Source: Cordylochernes scorpioides (taxonomy: Eukaryota; Arthropoda; Arachnida; Pseudoscorpiones; Chernetidae). Taken from it: DNA of 64,000 nucleotides. Location: positions 123,845,567-123,909,566 of the forward strand of contig CP092863.1 in assembly GCA_030710605.1 (NCBI GenBank), given 5' to 3'. The notes below the pieces were generated by a model. The model ran no database searches. It was not told the DNA's origin and was given only the letters and a program-made list of their open reading frames with translations. Position numbers and translations under genes: made by a program. Positions 10,071 through 20,328 of this stretch are shown one piece after another (position 1 is the first letter of the stretch; each line of letters starts with the position of its first letter).

Positions 10071-10479
10071 AATAAATGATGATTATTGGTGCTACCTAAA
10101 ACTATAGTTGTCCTATTATTAACTTAACTAACATTGTATGATGGCTAAAACACGCCCTGGAAAGACTAAGAATATGTGTTTTGATTGCTCTGCTTCTGAA
10201 AGAAGAACCCTTATGCTCAAAACTGGGCAACTCTGTGCTTCACTTCCATCATTAATTGACAATATGACCCTGAATAAGTATATTGCTACGGCGTTTTATG
10301 GTTTCCACAAGTCCATATCTCAGAAGAAGGCCAAGTGACACTCACTCCTCACTTTCTTACTGCTACTCTTTTTGTGTTGTTTTTCTTGCTTCCCTCTTTC
10401 TCTTTCTTGTTTTTTTTCTTTTTCTTCTGTATATATCGTATTTCCTTTGTCTCACTGCTTTGTTCTTATGCATACCTCT

Positions 10480-10550
10480 GGTGAATCCTGTATAGGGTCA
10501 GTGACCCTAAATAAAGGCTTTTTGTTGTTTGTTGTTGTTGACTAAGAATA
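10480..10550 (+). repeat. Retroposon 3' tail with (TTG)n
   Basis: AGGGTCAGTGACCCTAAATA is followed by an A/T stretch and a (TTG)n tract. The same module is inverted at about 30505-30572. It reads as the 3' end of a SINE or LINE with a microsatellite tail; the 5' body is not recognised. Confidence 0.55.
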
Positions 10551-10757
10551 TGTGTAGCGAGAAAATTAAAGTTGACTAAACTGCCAGACCTGGTGAAACT
10601 ATATTGAGAGAGGAAGGTTCGTAGTACTTTTCCCCTACAACTTTGCATGAAACCTTAGGCAAATTTGGAACCTGCTGGATACAATGCGAAAGGGGAAAAG
10701 TTTCGTGTTGGGACGACATATTCGGTAGTAAGGACTACATGTGAGATCGGGATGTAC

Positions 10758-10835
10758 CTCATGGGACCGAGTTCCTTGTAGCTGTCGGAGATAATGGTCC
10801 TGGCAGCCTCGTCCTCCTCCCGGCTGTCCTGGCAC
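10758..10835 (-). CDS. SLC13-type transporter, first exon seen
   Basis: This 78-bp exon (1 nt, 25 codons, 2 nt) encodes the acidic cytoplasmic loop ending ARTIISDSYKELGPM. That matches the SLC13 pattern A..I...Y..LGP just before the next membrane helix. The donor is GTACAT and the chosen acceptor ends GTCCAG; an alternative AG seven bases inside cannot be excluded. The donor phase (AG|) joins exactly to the G that opens the exon at 6318. Upstream exons, including the start of the gene, were not found between here and 35 kb, so the 5' intron is very long or upstream exons lie elsewhere. Confidence 0.82.
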
Positions 10836-11445
10836 CTGGACACCGCAGGTCAGGAGACATGGACGACATCATGGCTGGTAGCATTCATGACAACGTAGCA
10901 TGGGGGGACGTATACAGGGGACTGAGAGATTGTGATTTATTTATTTTATTCATTTAACAGTTGCAAAGACACGCCATATCCACAATTTGGATAATTGCGT
11001 GTGAATCTGAAATTATATACAATCATCGTGAAATTAACAAAATTAAACATTGGAAAGCACGCAAATTACACATTCGATGTCAAATTTTTGCATATAGTTA
11101 TTATAAATAGTAACTTGAAATATGTACACCGTATGAAATGTGTACACAAAATTGTCATTTATAACAGTTAGAACAACGTGTAGACTAAGTAAATTAATCA
11201 CATCCAATGATTACATCAGAACGAGTCAGTGGCCAACAGTCAATACTTTCGCCTTAAAATATACAGCCTGCAGAATCTATTAAACTTGAGGTATTGGTCT
11301 TTATTGTGTGTGCGAACAACTTGTTTTGTATTTGTCAGGTAAAGTTGGTTTTCTTCCCTTAGATCAGAAGTTAACGAACAGATTGTGTTTGAAACTACTT
11401 CACATTACAACATCCAACATATATAAGGTTATTAAAAATAAAAAA
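10836..11445. other. Non-coding intronic sequence
   Basis: No gene or well-defined element seen. A T-rich stretch at 10930-10965 followed by GTTGCAAAGACACGCC-like sequence may be a retroposon 3' end, without a second copy here. Confidence 0.4.
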
Positions 11446-11640
11446 GGCATATCCTGACCAGGAGCACATGTGCTTTACAGAAGGCAGAGCGCCATCTGAT
11501 GGAACGGAAATCAACTAAACATTGATTTAACCTGTTCCCTGATATTTAGCCAACCCAATTTCTTGATAAAACAAGAAAAGCCATCCACGAACGTGTTTCG
11601 CGCTTTTGGCGCTCGTCAACGTGGAGTAGGCTGTACCACT
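11446..11640 (-). repeat. Penelope-like terminal repeat with hammerhead-like core
   Basis: Shares an AAAGGCATATCCTGACC-like start and overall layout with 25860-26066; a truncated relative is at 28130-28220. On the minus strand 11585-11624 folds as a hammerhead: helix I CCACG/CGTGG, core TTGACGAG (usual C3 is T), helix II CGC/GCG with a CAAAA loop, then CGAAAC and a GTT cleavage triplet. Penelope-like elements and retrozymes are known to carry such minimal ribozymes. Confidence 0.55.
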
Positions 11641-11901
11641 TTTTTTTTTCTAATATTTTTTCACATATATGGTTATATAAAGTTAAATATAATATTGAAT
11701 AAAAATGAATAAATAAGGCTAAATAATGATAAATATATGAATAAAATAAATATATAAAATAATTGATAAAAAATATATATACAAATTATCCATTAGTGGC
11801 GCCCAGATCGATGTGATGGCTGGCGTTACCCACTTAAAGACCAGAGAGAGAAAGAAAAGAGTGTGTGTATAAAAAGACGGGACAACTCTCCTGTCAAAAA
11901 A

Positions 11902-12001
11902 NNNNNNNNNNNNNNNNNNNNNNNNNNNNNNNNNNNNNNNNNNNNNNNNNNNNNNNNNNNNNNNNNNNNNNNNNNNNNNNNNNNNNNNNNNNNNNNNNNN
12001 N
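11902..12001. other. Assembly gap, 100 N
   Basis: A run of exactly 100 N, a conventional gap size, lying at the edge of a tandem repeat that probably broke the assembly. True length unknown. Confidence 0.99.
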
Positions 12002-12950
12002 ATTCACCAAAAAAGTTAAATATTCCAAAATATTTCTGTGTATATATTGCTAAATGTGTAAATAACATGTATATAAAAAGCAAAGCTTAATTTTAAATTT
12101 CATTATCCTTTTCACAGGAAAAGCATCAAAATACTGCATAAGTACGGCACTTTTTCAGCCCCCCTGACAAAAATTCACTAAAAAAGTTAAGTATTCAAAA
12201 AAATATTTTGGTATATATATTGCTAAATGTGTAACAAACATGTATATAAAAAAGCCAAAGCTTAATTCTAAGTTTTAATATTTTTTTTATAAGAAAAGCT
12301 ACAAAGCAAATAGGGAGAAGTGGGGCCATTTAGCATTTTCAAAATTTGATTATGAAAGAGTAAATAAATGAGTAAATAAGGACAGATATAAAGAGAAAGT
12401 ATTGCTAAATGTGTAACAAACATGTATATAAAAAAGCAATGCTTAATTCTAAGTTTTAATATTTTTTAAAAATAAAAGCTACAAAAGCAAATAGGGAGAA
12501 GTGGGGCCATTTAGCCATTTTCAAAATTTGATTGTGAAAGAGTAAATAAATGAATAAATAAGGACAAATATAAAGAGAAAGTATTGCTAAATGTGTAACA
12601 AACATGTCTATAAAAAAGCAATGCCTAATTCTAAGTTTTAATTTTTTTTTTAATAAGAAAAGCTACAAAAGCAAATAGGGAGAAGTGGGGCCATTTAGCC
12701 ATTTTCAAAATTTGATTGTGAAAGAGTAAAAAAATGAGTAAATAAGAGCAAATATAAAGAAAAAGTATTGCTAAATGTGTAATAAACATGTATATAAAAA
12801 AGCAAAGCTTAATTCTAAGTTTTAATTTTTTTTTTATAAGAAAAGCTGCAAAAGCAAATAGGGAGAAGTGGAGCCATTTAGCCATTTTCAAAATTTGATT
12901 GTGAAAGAGTAAAAAAAAGAATAAATAAGAACAAATATAAAGAAGAAATA
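12002..12950. repeat. Tandem repeat, about 173-183-bp unit
   Basis: TATTGCTAAATGTGTAA recurs near 12045, 12218, 12401, 12584 and 12765, and each unit also holds GGGAGAAGTGGGGCCATTTA. About five units, AT-rich, non-coding. The array probably extends into the adjoining gap. Confidence 0.9.
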
Positions 12951-13448
12951 ATTAAGCAAAAGAAAGACATAAATAAATATTTCAATCTACAATTCGAAAA
13001 ATAACATAACCTCAGCCTATTTATGAGAAAAAAACGTTGCCAAAGACATTAGGAAAGATAATGCAAATAAGAAACATACACAAAAATTGAGCTCTATTTA
13101 AATGAAAAACTATAACAAAGTACTTACAAATTATAATCATAATCAAATGAATCAGAAATTAGTAAAAATTAGTAAATAAGAATAAGTAAAAGGTAAACAA
13201 AAGAACGCATTTCAAACAAATGAATTGATGATGATAAATGCAAAAAATCTACGATTGTAAAATAGATTAAATTAAAAATAAAATAACTGTTAACATTAGG
13301 AAAATAAAAAACAGGCCTATCATTAAGCAGAAAAAATAACGAAAATTTTGGTATATAGATCGTTATGTGTAGTCAGAATCTTCGGAGGAGATAGCTCAGG
13401 ACCTTTACAATGGAAACTCTGTTACGGTATTATCTATATAGATATATA
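12951..13448. other. AT-rich sequence without recognisable features
   Basis: Low-complexity A-rich DNA. Nothing coding and no second copy seen in the window. Confidence 0.5.
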
Positions 13449-13768
13449 CTAGAAGAATGGCCCGGGCAACGCCCGTGTTTTACCCGATTGAATGTTTTTA
13501 TTCAAATACTATTTGTTACAATTATAAATTGGAGCCGTGGATGTCACTCTTGTGAAACGTCCCGCTCCAAACTTTACATGTACATTAGGTCAGCTGGTAT
13601 TACCCCCTCATTTTCACCGCTAGAGGCGCGAGCGAATTGACTTTTTGTAAATATACATAATTATAAAGATAGAAGCTTCTATAGAAGATAATGATCATAA
13701 TGATGATGCGCGCGCATCCCGTGACATGAGGAATTGAGGGGAAAGACGGTCGTGACTATATATGTTGA
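13449..13768 (-). mobile_element. Non-autonomous Helitron, 320 bp
   Basis: On the minus strand it starts TCAACATATATAGTCACGACC and ends with a CCCGGGC/GCCCGGG-type hairpin, a short spacer and CTAG, the signature of Helitron termini. It is near-identical in layout to 46534-46849. No Rep/helicase coding. Confidence 0.75.
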
Positions 13769-13895
13769 TAATAAAATAATAAAATAATAATAATAATATA
13801 ATAATAATTATTATTATTATCATTAGATAATGATAATAATGATGATGCGCGCGCATCCGTGACATGAGGAATTGAGGAGGAAAGACGGTCGTGAC
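13769..13895 (-). repeat. Helitron 5'-end unit, target of a LINE
   Basis: A unit with an (AAT)n/(ATT)n core, then GATGATGCGCGCGCATCC and GACGGTCGTGAC. It continues at 17862-17880 after the LINE insertion and ends at the same GTTGA terminus as the Helitron at 13768. Confidence 0.7.
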
Positions 13896-14055
13896 AATAT
13901 TTTATTTATTTATTTCGTCTCAATTTACAGGTGTTACATTCGAGCACAGCTCGCGAGTCACCTTGTCCTTGCTATTTACACATGGCGAGTTGGTGGAGTA
14001 GAAGTGGTCCCCCTAGGCCTTGCAGGAGGGCAGCTGTTGGGCGATGAGCTCTTGA

Positions 14056-14487
14056 CTAAGTGTCAGGGCCGGGTCGTCGGAATCGGGGATTGATATCTCC
14101 TTTATTTTGTAGAATATCTTGTATGGTTGGATTATTTGAATTTTGCATTAGGAGGTATAATTTCTTAACGGAAGTTTGGTACATATCTTCTAGATCGGGT
14201 TGGTTCAAGTCCTCCTTCAGTATCTTGTTTGATAGGTTGAATGGAGCTCCTATACTTGTCCGAAGGCAGATTCTCATAAATGCGTTTATCCTATTTTTGT
14301 TTGTGGTTGTAATATATTTACACCAAATTGGGAGTGCGTATGTTACTATCGGGAGGATACAACTTCTGTATAGAGTAAACTTTTGTTTTGTAGTCAATTT
14401 GCTTCTATAGTTGAACAGGCTTGATAATGTTATTTTTGCGATTTTTGCTTTCTTTATGATATTTTTGACATGCATGTTGAATTTCAA
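14056..14487 (-). CDS. LINE ORF2 C-terminal fragment
   Basis: 143 codons following the RT thumb in Jockey-type ORF2. It contains LPIVTYALPIWC, the conserved ..ILPI..YA..IW segment. It is separated from the upstream RT frames by stops and shifts. Confidence 0.75.
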   Translation of the reverse strand: MKFNMHVKNIIKKAKIAKITLSSLFNYRSKLTTKQKFTLYRSCILPIVTYALPIWCKYITTTNKNRINAFMRICLRTSIGAPFNLSNKILKEDLNQPDLEDMYQTSVKKLYLLMQNSNNPTIQDILQNKGDINPRFRRPGPDT

Positions 14488-15354
14488 CTTGGAGTCTAAG
14501 GTAACTCCAAGATATTTAACGCTGTCAGTCCAGTTAATAGGGCTCTGGTTTACCTTTAGGATGGATTGTGGCTTGAATTTTTTATTGTCTAGTGGAGGAA
14601 AAATTATTGCCTGAGGACTTTTTTGGGTTGATGTCTAATTTCCAATCGTTGCACCATTTGGTTATACTGTTTATGTAATTTTGGAGTTGTGTAGTTATTA
14701 TTCCTATTGATTTGGAGTTTGCTAAAATTGCTGCGTCATCTGCGAAAAGTTTTATTTGACATTTTGGATGTTGAGGGAAATCGTGATGTAGATGTTGAAT
14801 AGGTAGGGTCCAAGGATAGAGCCTTGAGGGACTCCAATCTGGGTTGGTTTTGCCGTGGTTATATAATTCCCTTGCTTAATTGAAAAGGTTCTGTCCTGGA
14901 GATAGTTGGTAAGGTCTAGAAAACAGCACCTACTGCCTCCTTGTGGGACTTTCTTATTTGGATGTAGTCTATTACTGTGATTAGCTGGTGGGTTGTGGAG
15001 TGTCCTTTTCTGAATCCAAATTGTTGAGGAATGATAAAGTTAATAGAATCCATGTATGTCTGCAATCTGCGAAGAACAATCCTCTCGTATACCTTACCGA
15101 TGGTAGAGAGAAGGCTGATTGGTCTGAGATCTTCAGGTGATTTGACAGGTGATTTTTTTGGAATGGTTATGATAATGGCATGTTTCCATGTCTTCGGGAA
15201 GTAGCACAGGTGTAATGCAGCATTGAAGATCCCAGCGAGGAAAACTATCCATTTGATGGGAGGTTTTTAGTCATTTGCGGCGTAATATTGTCGTGGCCTG
15301 GAGCTTTGTGATTACCTAGGTTTTTAATCACTTCCTTGACTTCATTTGGCGTTG
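14488..15354 (-). pseudogene. Decayed reverse transcriptase of Jockey-like LINE
   Basis: No single open frame spans this region, but RT segments appear in alternating frames. Near 14735-14755 one frame reads LFADDAAILAN, the catalytic F/YADD box. The order between the endonuclease and the C-terminal fragment is as expected for ORF2. Confidence 0.7.
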
Positions 15355-16597
15355 TCATTGATAGTATATTCTCTTGGGATGATGGCAAGTGTTATCTGTT
15401 AGGTAAGACGGAACCTCATCCTCCGCCTTGGAAAAGTGTTTGGAAAAATGCTCTGAAAGATCATTTCCAATTTCTTTGTCGGTCAGCAAGGTTTTTCCAT
15501 TTGCATTTAAACTAGTGATTTTGTCAGTTTTTTTTCCTAATGGGTTTTGTTTTTTTCCAGAAGTCTGTTGGGCTCGATTCAAGTTTGCTTAAAAAACTAT
15601 TCCAATTTTCAGATTTCTCTGCTTCAAGGGCTTGATTTACCTTTCCTTGAAGATTGAGGTAAGTAGCTCTATGAGCTGGATCCCAGGTTGATTGCCATCT
15701 TTTCCTAGCTTTATTTTTCTCCCTTATTAAGGCTTTGGTTTTTGGGTTCTTTATTAATTTGGAAGATGAGACTACGGTGTTTTTCGAGTAGCTATTATTA
15801 ATTTTCTCGTTTAAAATTCCAACTGCTGAATCAATGTCTACTTCAGTTTTCAAGGGGAGTCTGGGGGGCGTGGTGGAGATTAGATCTTGTTGAAAATGAA
15901 CCCAATTAGTTACTCGGCTGAGCTGGGTTGTGAATTCATCCTTTGGGCAATTCAATTCAAAGATTACAGGGAGATGGTCAGATGATAAATCGTCGGAGGT
16001 TCTGGCATTTGGGGTCCAGGGAATGTTTTTAAGTACAGCGAAGTCTAGGAAATCGGGATTGCCGAGTGGACTGTAATGCGTGGGTGACGAAGGTGCGACA
16101 ATGTCGAGGCTTTCTCTTTCAGAGAAATTGTGCAGCACGATTCCACTGTTATTTGAAGTCCTTGATCCCCAAAGAGGGTGTTTGGAGTTCCAGTCTCCTG
16201 CAACGATTATTGAGTGGTTGTGTTTTATCAGTTGGTTCAAATCTTCTTCCAATAATGGTGCATCAGGCTTCTTATAAATTGCTGTGATTTGCAAGAGTGT
16301 TTTTCCATCTGGTTTTATCAAAATTGAAGTATTTTCCAAGTTTAAAGTATGAATCAGCATATTTTTATATTTAAAAAAGGATTTTATGATGATGGCTGTT
16401 CCCACACCTTTTCCTGTAATTCGATCAGTTCTAATGGTTTGATAGTTCCTGAACTTTAGATCAATTGAGGGTTTAAGGTGAGTTTCACTGAGCAGAGCAA
16501 TGTCAATTGAGTTATCTTCTAAAAAGTGCAATAATTCTTCTTTCTTTGATCTGATTCCGTTACAATTCCAAGCAATAATTTTAAAGGTAATTTGCAA
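15355..16597 (-). CDS. LINE ORF2 endonuclease and start of RT, frameshifted
   Basis: The main frame (15524-16597) is an apurinic-type endonuclease: AWNCNGIRSKKEEL near the N-terminus, the LLSETHLKP Glu motif, the AGDWNSKHPLWGS Asp/Asn motif and SSDHLPVIFEL at the end. It continues into linker sequence and shifts near 15530 into 15355-15582. The first listed residue is a TTG; the only nearby ATG overlaps the ORF1 stop and is out of frame, so an indel lies at the very start. Confidence 0.82.
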
Positions 16598-16598
16598 T

Positions 16599-17796
16599 TC
16601 ATTGTAGGTATGTTTTGATTACTTGCATCAATTTTTCACACAGGTCCTTAGTTTCAGAACGAGAAGTTTTTCTTGTCACAACCTCAGCATTGCTTTGGTT
16701 TTGTTGTTCTACCATTTTCGGCAGTGTTTCAGATCTTTTTGAAATCGGAAGTGGGTTGTTAGGTTTGTACTGACCAGGGTATCTTGGCTGTTGCTGATGT
16801 ACTCTTGGAAACTTAGGGCATCCGCGGTAATTGGCTGTTTGCGCTTCTTCGCAGTTTGCACACTTTGGGGGAAGTTGTCTTGACTTTCTTGGGCAGTCCT
16901 TCGAATGGTGCTCCTCGGCACACTTGACGCATTTTGGTTTCAGGAAGCAGTTAAGTTGACCGTGCCCGAAACCCTGGCAGTTGAAGCATTGAGTCACACG
17001 GTTTGTTGTTCTGAAAGATTCTACTGCAATTTTCTGATAGAGAAGTTCAGTTATTCCATAAATTTTCTTGTTGTGTTCATTTTTCGGTAATTCTACCAGT
17101 ACTAAATTCATTGGCCTTTTAGTTGATTGTCTATGAAGTTTCTTCACAGAGGTCTCAGTAAAGCCCATTGTTGCAAGTTCTATTGCTATATCTTCAGTCT
17201 TGTAGGCTGTTGTCACGCCCTTTAATACCACTTTGAGCGGTTTTTTCTTCTTGGAGTCTATAGGAGTAGCCGCCATTATTTTTTTGAACATATTCCCTGA
17301 TTTTTTTGAAGTCTGAAATATTTTTGGCCTTGATAATGTGCTTATTTCCTGAGATCGTACATTGGAATTTATCTGTGCACAGGTCTTTCAGCTCTTGGCA
17401 GAGCAACTTCCAGTCTGTTACATTTTCTGCTATTACAGGTGGTATTCTTGGCTTTTTTGCATGTGTAACTGTTGTCCAAGGACCATCTTCATCAATGTCT
17501 TCTTCGTTAACCTGAGGAGGGGTAGCTGCGGACGTTTCTTGAGGGACTTCAGTTACCTCGTTCATGGAGACATCGTTTTCATTATGCTGTGAGACAACTT
17601 CCATTCTCGGTGTCTTATGGCTGCGTGATGTTGAATCTGATGGAGATTCGCGAGTTCGTTTCTTGGTTGAAAGAGTTTCTTCTACTTTGTACTCGATGCC
17701 ACATCTTTCAAGAATTTTCAAAAGTATGTTGGTTTCGATTATACTGACCTTTTCGCCAGCTGGGCCGATCGTTGATTTGATTACAATAGGTTGCAT
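16599..17796 (-). CDS. LINE ORF1 (gag-like) with one frameshift
   Basis: Two overlapping frames (17194-17796 and 16599-17291) form one Jockey-type ORF1, shifted by one base near 17285 at a homopolymer. The N-terminal half is polar. The second half has the conserved KPLKVVLKGV segment and three zinc knuckles: CFNCQGFGHGQLNC, CVKCAEEHHSKDC and CANCEEAQTANYRGC. Such proteins bind LINE RNA in the ribonucleoprotein. The stop TGA overlaps an ATG (ATGA) at the ORF2 boundary. Confidence 0.82.
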
Positions 17797-17861
17797 TTTT
17801 TCCTGAAAAATTTAGCAGCAAAACTTCCTGATTTATAAACGTATATAAATATATATTGTTA

Positions 17862-17990
17862 TCGTGACTATATATGTTGATAATAAAATATAAATAATAA
17901 TATAATAATAATTATTATTATTATCATTAGATAATGATCATAATGATGATGCGCGCGCATCCGTGACAGCGATGAGGAAAGATAAATGAA
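17862..17990 (-). repeat. Helitron 5'-end units, continued
   Basis: 17862-17880 completes the unit split by the LINE. 17881-17990 is another partial unit with the AT-core and GATGATGCGCGCGCATCC. It breaks off next to the (TG)n that borders the following LINE. Confidence 0.65.
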
Positions 17991-18140
17991 TGTCTGTGTG
18001 TGTGACAATTTGACAATTAAAAAATATTTATTGTCATCTAGACAATATTACACATTTTCAAACAAAGAAGTAGAGAGAGAAAAATATATAACATAAAGAA
18101 ATAGAGAAAGAAAATATATACATATATGAAAACATATATA

Positions 18141-18800
18141 TTACAAGATGATGATGGGAGATGATGGAAGGAAACCTCGACGCTGGAGGGTCCTGGACCA
18201 GGCGATGAGCGGGTCCTCCACTGCTTCTCCGAGCCCAACCTGGACAAAGTAGCGATAAATTCGCAACTTTGCCGACGCCAGGATGGAAAGGGCGTCGTCC
18301 TCAAGGCCGGACCCGCCGAAGATCCAAGCCTGCAGGTCAGGGGGCCGCCCTATGATGTTGAAGGCCTCTCTAATGAGAGGCCTGATGGAGGGACAGCACC
18401 AGTAACGGTGGCTGAGGGAGCGGTCGATGGACCCGCAGGCAGGACAGGAGGGGCCGACCGAGGCAGGATGGGCCGGATGGGGCAGGGCGTGGAGGGCCAA
18501 CTTGAGGGCCGCGCCGGCCTCGTGGCCCGAGTAGGCGCAGCGCCGCAGCGAGGCCCAGTCGATCCTGGATGGTGGATTGATAGTGGGCGTCCATCTCGCC
18601 AGGAATCTGGAGATGGGCGTGGTGGCGAGGCGCGGACGATCCAGGGCCCGTCGGGCTGAGCGGGTCGTGAGGCCGTTGAGGAACGGCGTAGCAGTCCCTC
18701 GCAGCACCACGGCCGCAGCTAAGGAGCTAGATGAGGGCGTAGACTCCGCCCCGAAGCCCACGGCGTTCTCGGAGGTCAGCCTCCGGCAGAAGGCGCCCAA
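18141..18800 (-). CDS. Tx1/L1-like ORF2 C-terminus
   Basis: 219 codons, one base shifted from the RT frame, containing CPACGSIDRSLSHRYWCCP, a C-x2-C...H...C cysteine motif typical of LINE ORF2 C-termini. The end (FVQVGLGEAVEDPLIAW) matches a truncated + strand copy at 26951-27200. Confidence 0.75.
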   Translation of the reverse strand: MGAFCRRLTSENAVGFGAESTPSSSSLAAAVVLRGTATPFLNGLTTRSARRALDRPRLATTPISRFLARWTPTINPPSRIDWASLRRCAYSGHEAGAALKLALHALPHPAHPASVGPSCPACGSIDRSLSHRYWCCPSIRPLIREAFNIIGRPPDLQAWIFGGSGLEDDALSILASAKLRIYRYFVQVGLGEAVEDPLIAWSRTLQRRGFLPSSPIIIL

Positions 18801-20328
18801 GGGCCGCGGGGTCAGCCAGGGCCGAGCGCGTTGGGCGGGCGATAAGATGTTCCTCCACGATGAGATCCCGGACTCTGGCTCCGCGCCAGCGGGCGGGGGC
18901 CAGGAGGTCGGGAGGGCGGAGGAACCGGCAGCCGCCGATGATGGAGAGGTCCAGAAGCTGAGCTGTGGGGAGCGCCCGGTGGTTGAGGCCCAGGATGTTG
19001 GAGGCCTCCTCCCAGAGCTTCAGCAGCCGAAGACGGCGGGGCTGGAGACGGGTGCCTTCCGGTGGAGGGTGGATCCAGGCCTCACCGCTTTTTACCAGCC
19101 AGCTGAAGGCATTTCTGCCCCCGCGGAGCGCGACCTGCACCCCCTTGAGGCAGGCGAGCTGGAGCTGGGTCGCGAGGTCGAGAAGGCCGAGACCTCCGAT
19201 GGCAACTGGCCTCGCCATGACATCGGCGGGAAGCCACGCCGTGTGGTCCTGTCCCCAGACGAATCTCGCCAGTCGGGCCTGCAGCTTGGCGATGGTCGGG
19301 GGTGATGGTAGGTAGCCATGCAGGTGGTGCTGGATGACAGAGCCCACCAGCGTGTTCGCCGCTCTTGATCGCCCGACGAGGGAGAGGCCGCGGGTGAAGG
19401 GCGTCCATCTGCGGCATGCAGTCTCCAGGAGGGCCAGGAGATGCTGCTCCCGGTGGGCGACGGTGCTCCTGGGGGCGATGTCGAGCCCGAGGACCCTGAT
19501 GGAGGTGGTCGACCAGGAGGCGCCGAGAGGGGAGTCGCCGCGGTTGCGCCAGGCGCCGCACCAGAGGCCAGCGCTCTTCCGGAGGTTCACACCAACTCCG
19601 GAGGCCTGCTTGTATTCTTCGAAGACGGTCGCCACCCGTTCGAAGTCTCCGTCGCGATGAAATAGGAGGACGATGTCGTCGGCGTAGGCGATGACATTGC
19701 CCACGCCGAAGGTCAACTCCAGGCGACGTGGCAGCGGCCCCGTGGCGATGATAAAAAGTGCGGCGCTCACGGCGCAACCCTGCCTTAGGCCGTTGAGGAG
19801 GGGGAAGGCGGTGGTGTGGAAGCCTCCGGCCTTGATCGTGGCGTCCGCCCCGGCGTAGAGGATATTGATCCAGGCCCTGAAGGCCGGCGGGAGGCGGAGG
19901 GACGTTAGCAGGGACTCGAGGAAGCTTAGGTCTAATGAGTCAAAGGCGGACTCCAGGTCTACGCCCATGACAGCCAGCGGCGAGCCCAAGGCGGTGGCCT
20001 CCTCGACGGCGTCCGTCACCATGGCGATGTTCCATGACGGGGACCTCCCGGGGACGGCGTAAGTCTGGCATTCCGGCACAAGGGTCCGCAGGTGGGGCTT
20101 GAGGCGCCGGTAGAGGATGGCGGCCAGGACTCTGTAGTCGGCCGAGGGCAGCGCGACGGGCCTGTAGCCATCAAGGCCGCGACCTCCGCGGGCCTTGGGC
20201 ACGAGGCAGATGGAGCTGCGCCGCGTCGACGGAGGCAAGGCACCGCGGAGCCGTGATGCCGCGAACACCCGGGCCAGAGCTTCCGCGAAGAAGTCCTCGT
20301 TAAAGGCGACGAGGAGCTCGCACGGCAA
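18727..20328 (-). CDS. Tx1/L1-like ORF2 reverse transcriptase
   Basis: 533 open codons covering the RT fingers, palm and thumb: a QTYAVPGRSPSWN motif, GVDLESAFDSLD (first catalytic Asp), LLNGLRQGCAVSAALF, and IAYADDIVLLF with the catalytic YADD. A tryptophan-rich region follows. It copies LINE RNA at the nicked target. The domain itself is intact; frameshifts lie on both sides. Confidence 0.87.
   Translation of the reverse strand: MPCELLVAFNEDFFAEALARVFAASRLRGALPPSTRRSSICLVPKARGGRGLDGYRPVALPSADYRVLAAILYRRLKPHLRTLVPECQTYAVPGRSPSWNIAMVTDAVEEATALGSPLAVMGVDLESAFDSLDLSFLESLLTSLRLPPAFRAWINILYAGADATIKAGGFHTTAFPLLNGLRQGCAVSAALFIIATGPLPRRLELTFGVGNVIAYADDIVLLFHRDGDFERVATVFEEYKQASGVGVNLRKSAGLWCGAWRNRGDSPLGASWSTTSIRVLGLDIAPRSTVAHREQHLLALLETACRRWTPFTRGLSLVGRSRAANTLVGSVIQHHLHGYLPSPPTIAKLQARLARFVWGQDHTAWLPADVMARPVAIGGLGLLDLATQLQLACLKGVQVALRGGRNAFSWLVKSGEAWIHPPPEGTRLQPRRLRLLKLWEEASNILGLNHRALPTAQLLDLSIIGGCRFLRPPDLLAPARWRGARVRDLIVEEHLIARPTRSALADPAALGRLLPEADLRERRGLRGGVYALI

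Larger units (their letters stand above)
13896..17861 (-). mobile_element. Jockey-like LINE, near full length, broken
   Basis: Order on the minus strand: ORF1 with gag-type knuckles, ORF2 endonuclease, a decayed reverse transcriptase, a C-terminal domain and a 3' tail of ATAAATAAATAAA-type sequence. A 7-bp TSD, TCGTGAC (13889-13895 and 17862-17868), is supported because the two flanks join into the known Helitron unit. Frameshifts in ORF1 and in the RT region make it non-functional. Confidence 0.8.

Noticed and set aside
11826-12090. ORFs running through the N block
   Set aside because: They depend on unknown bases and show no recognisable protein.
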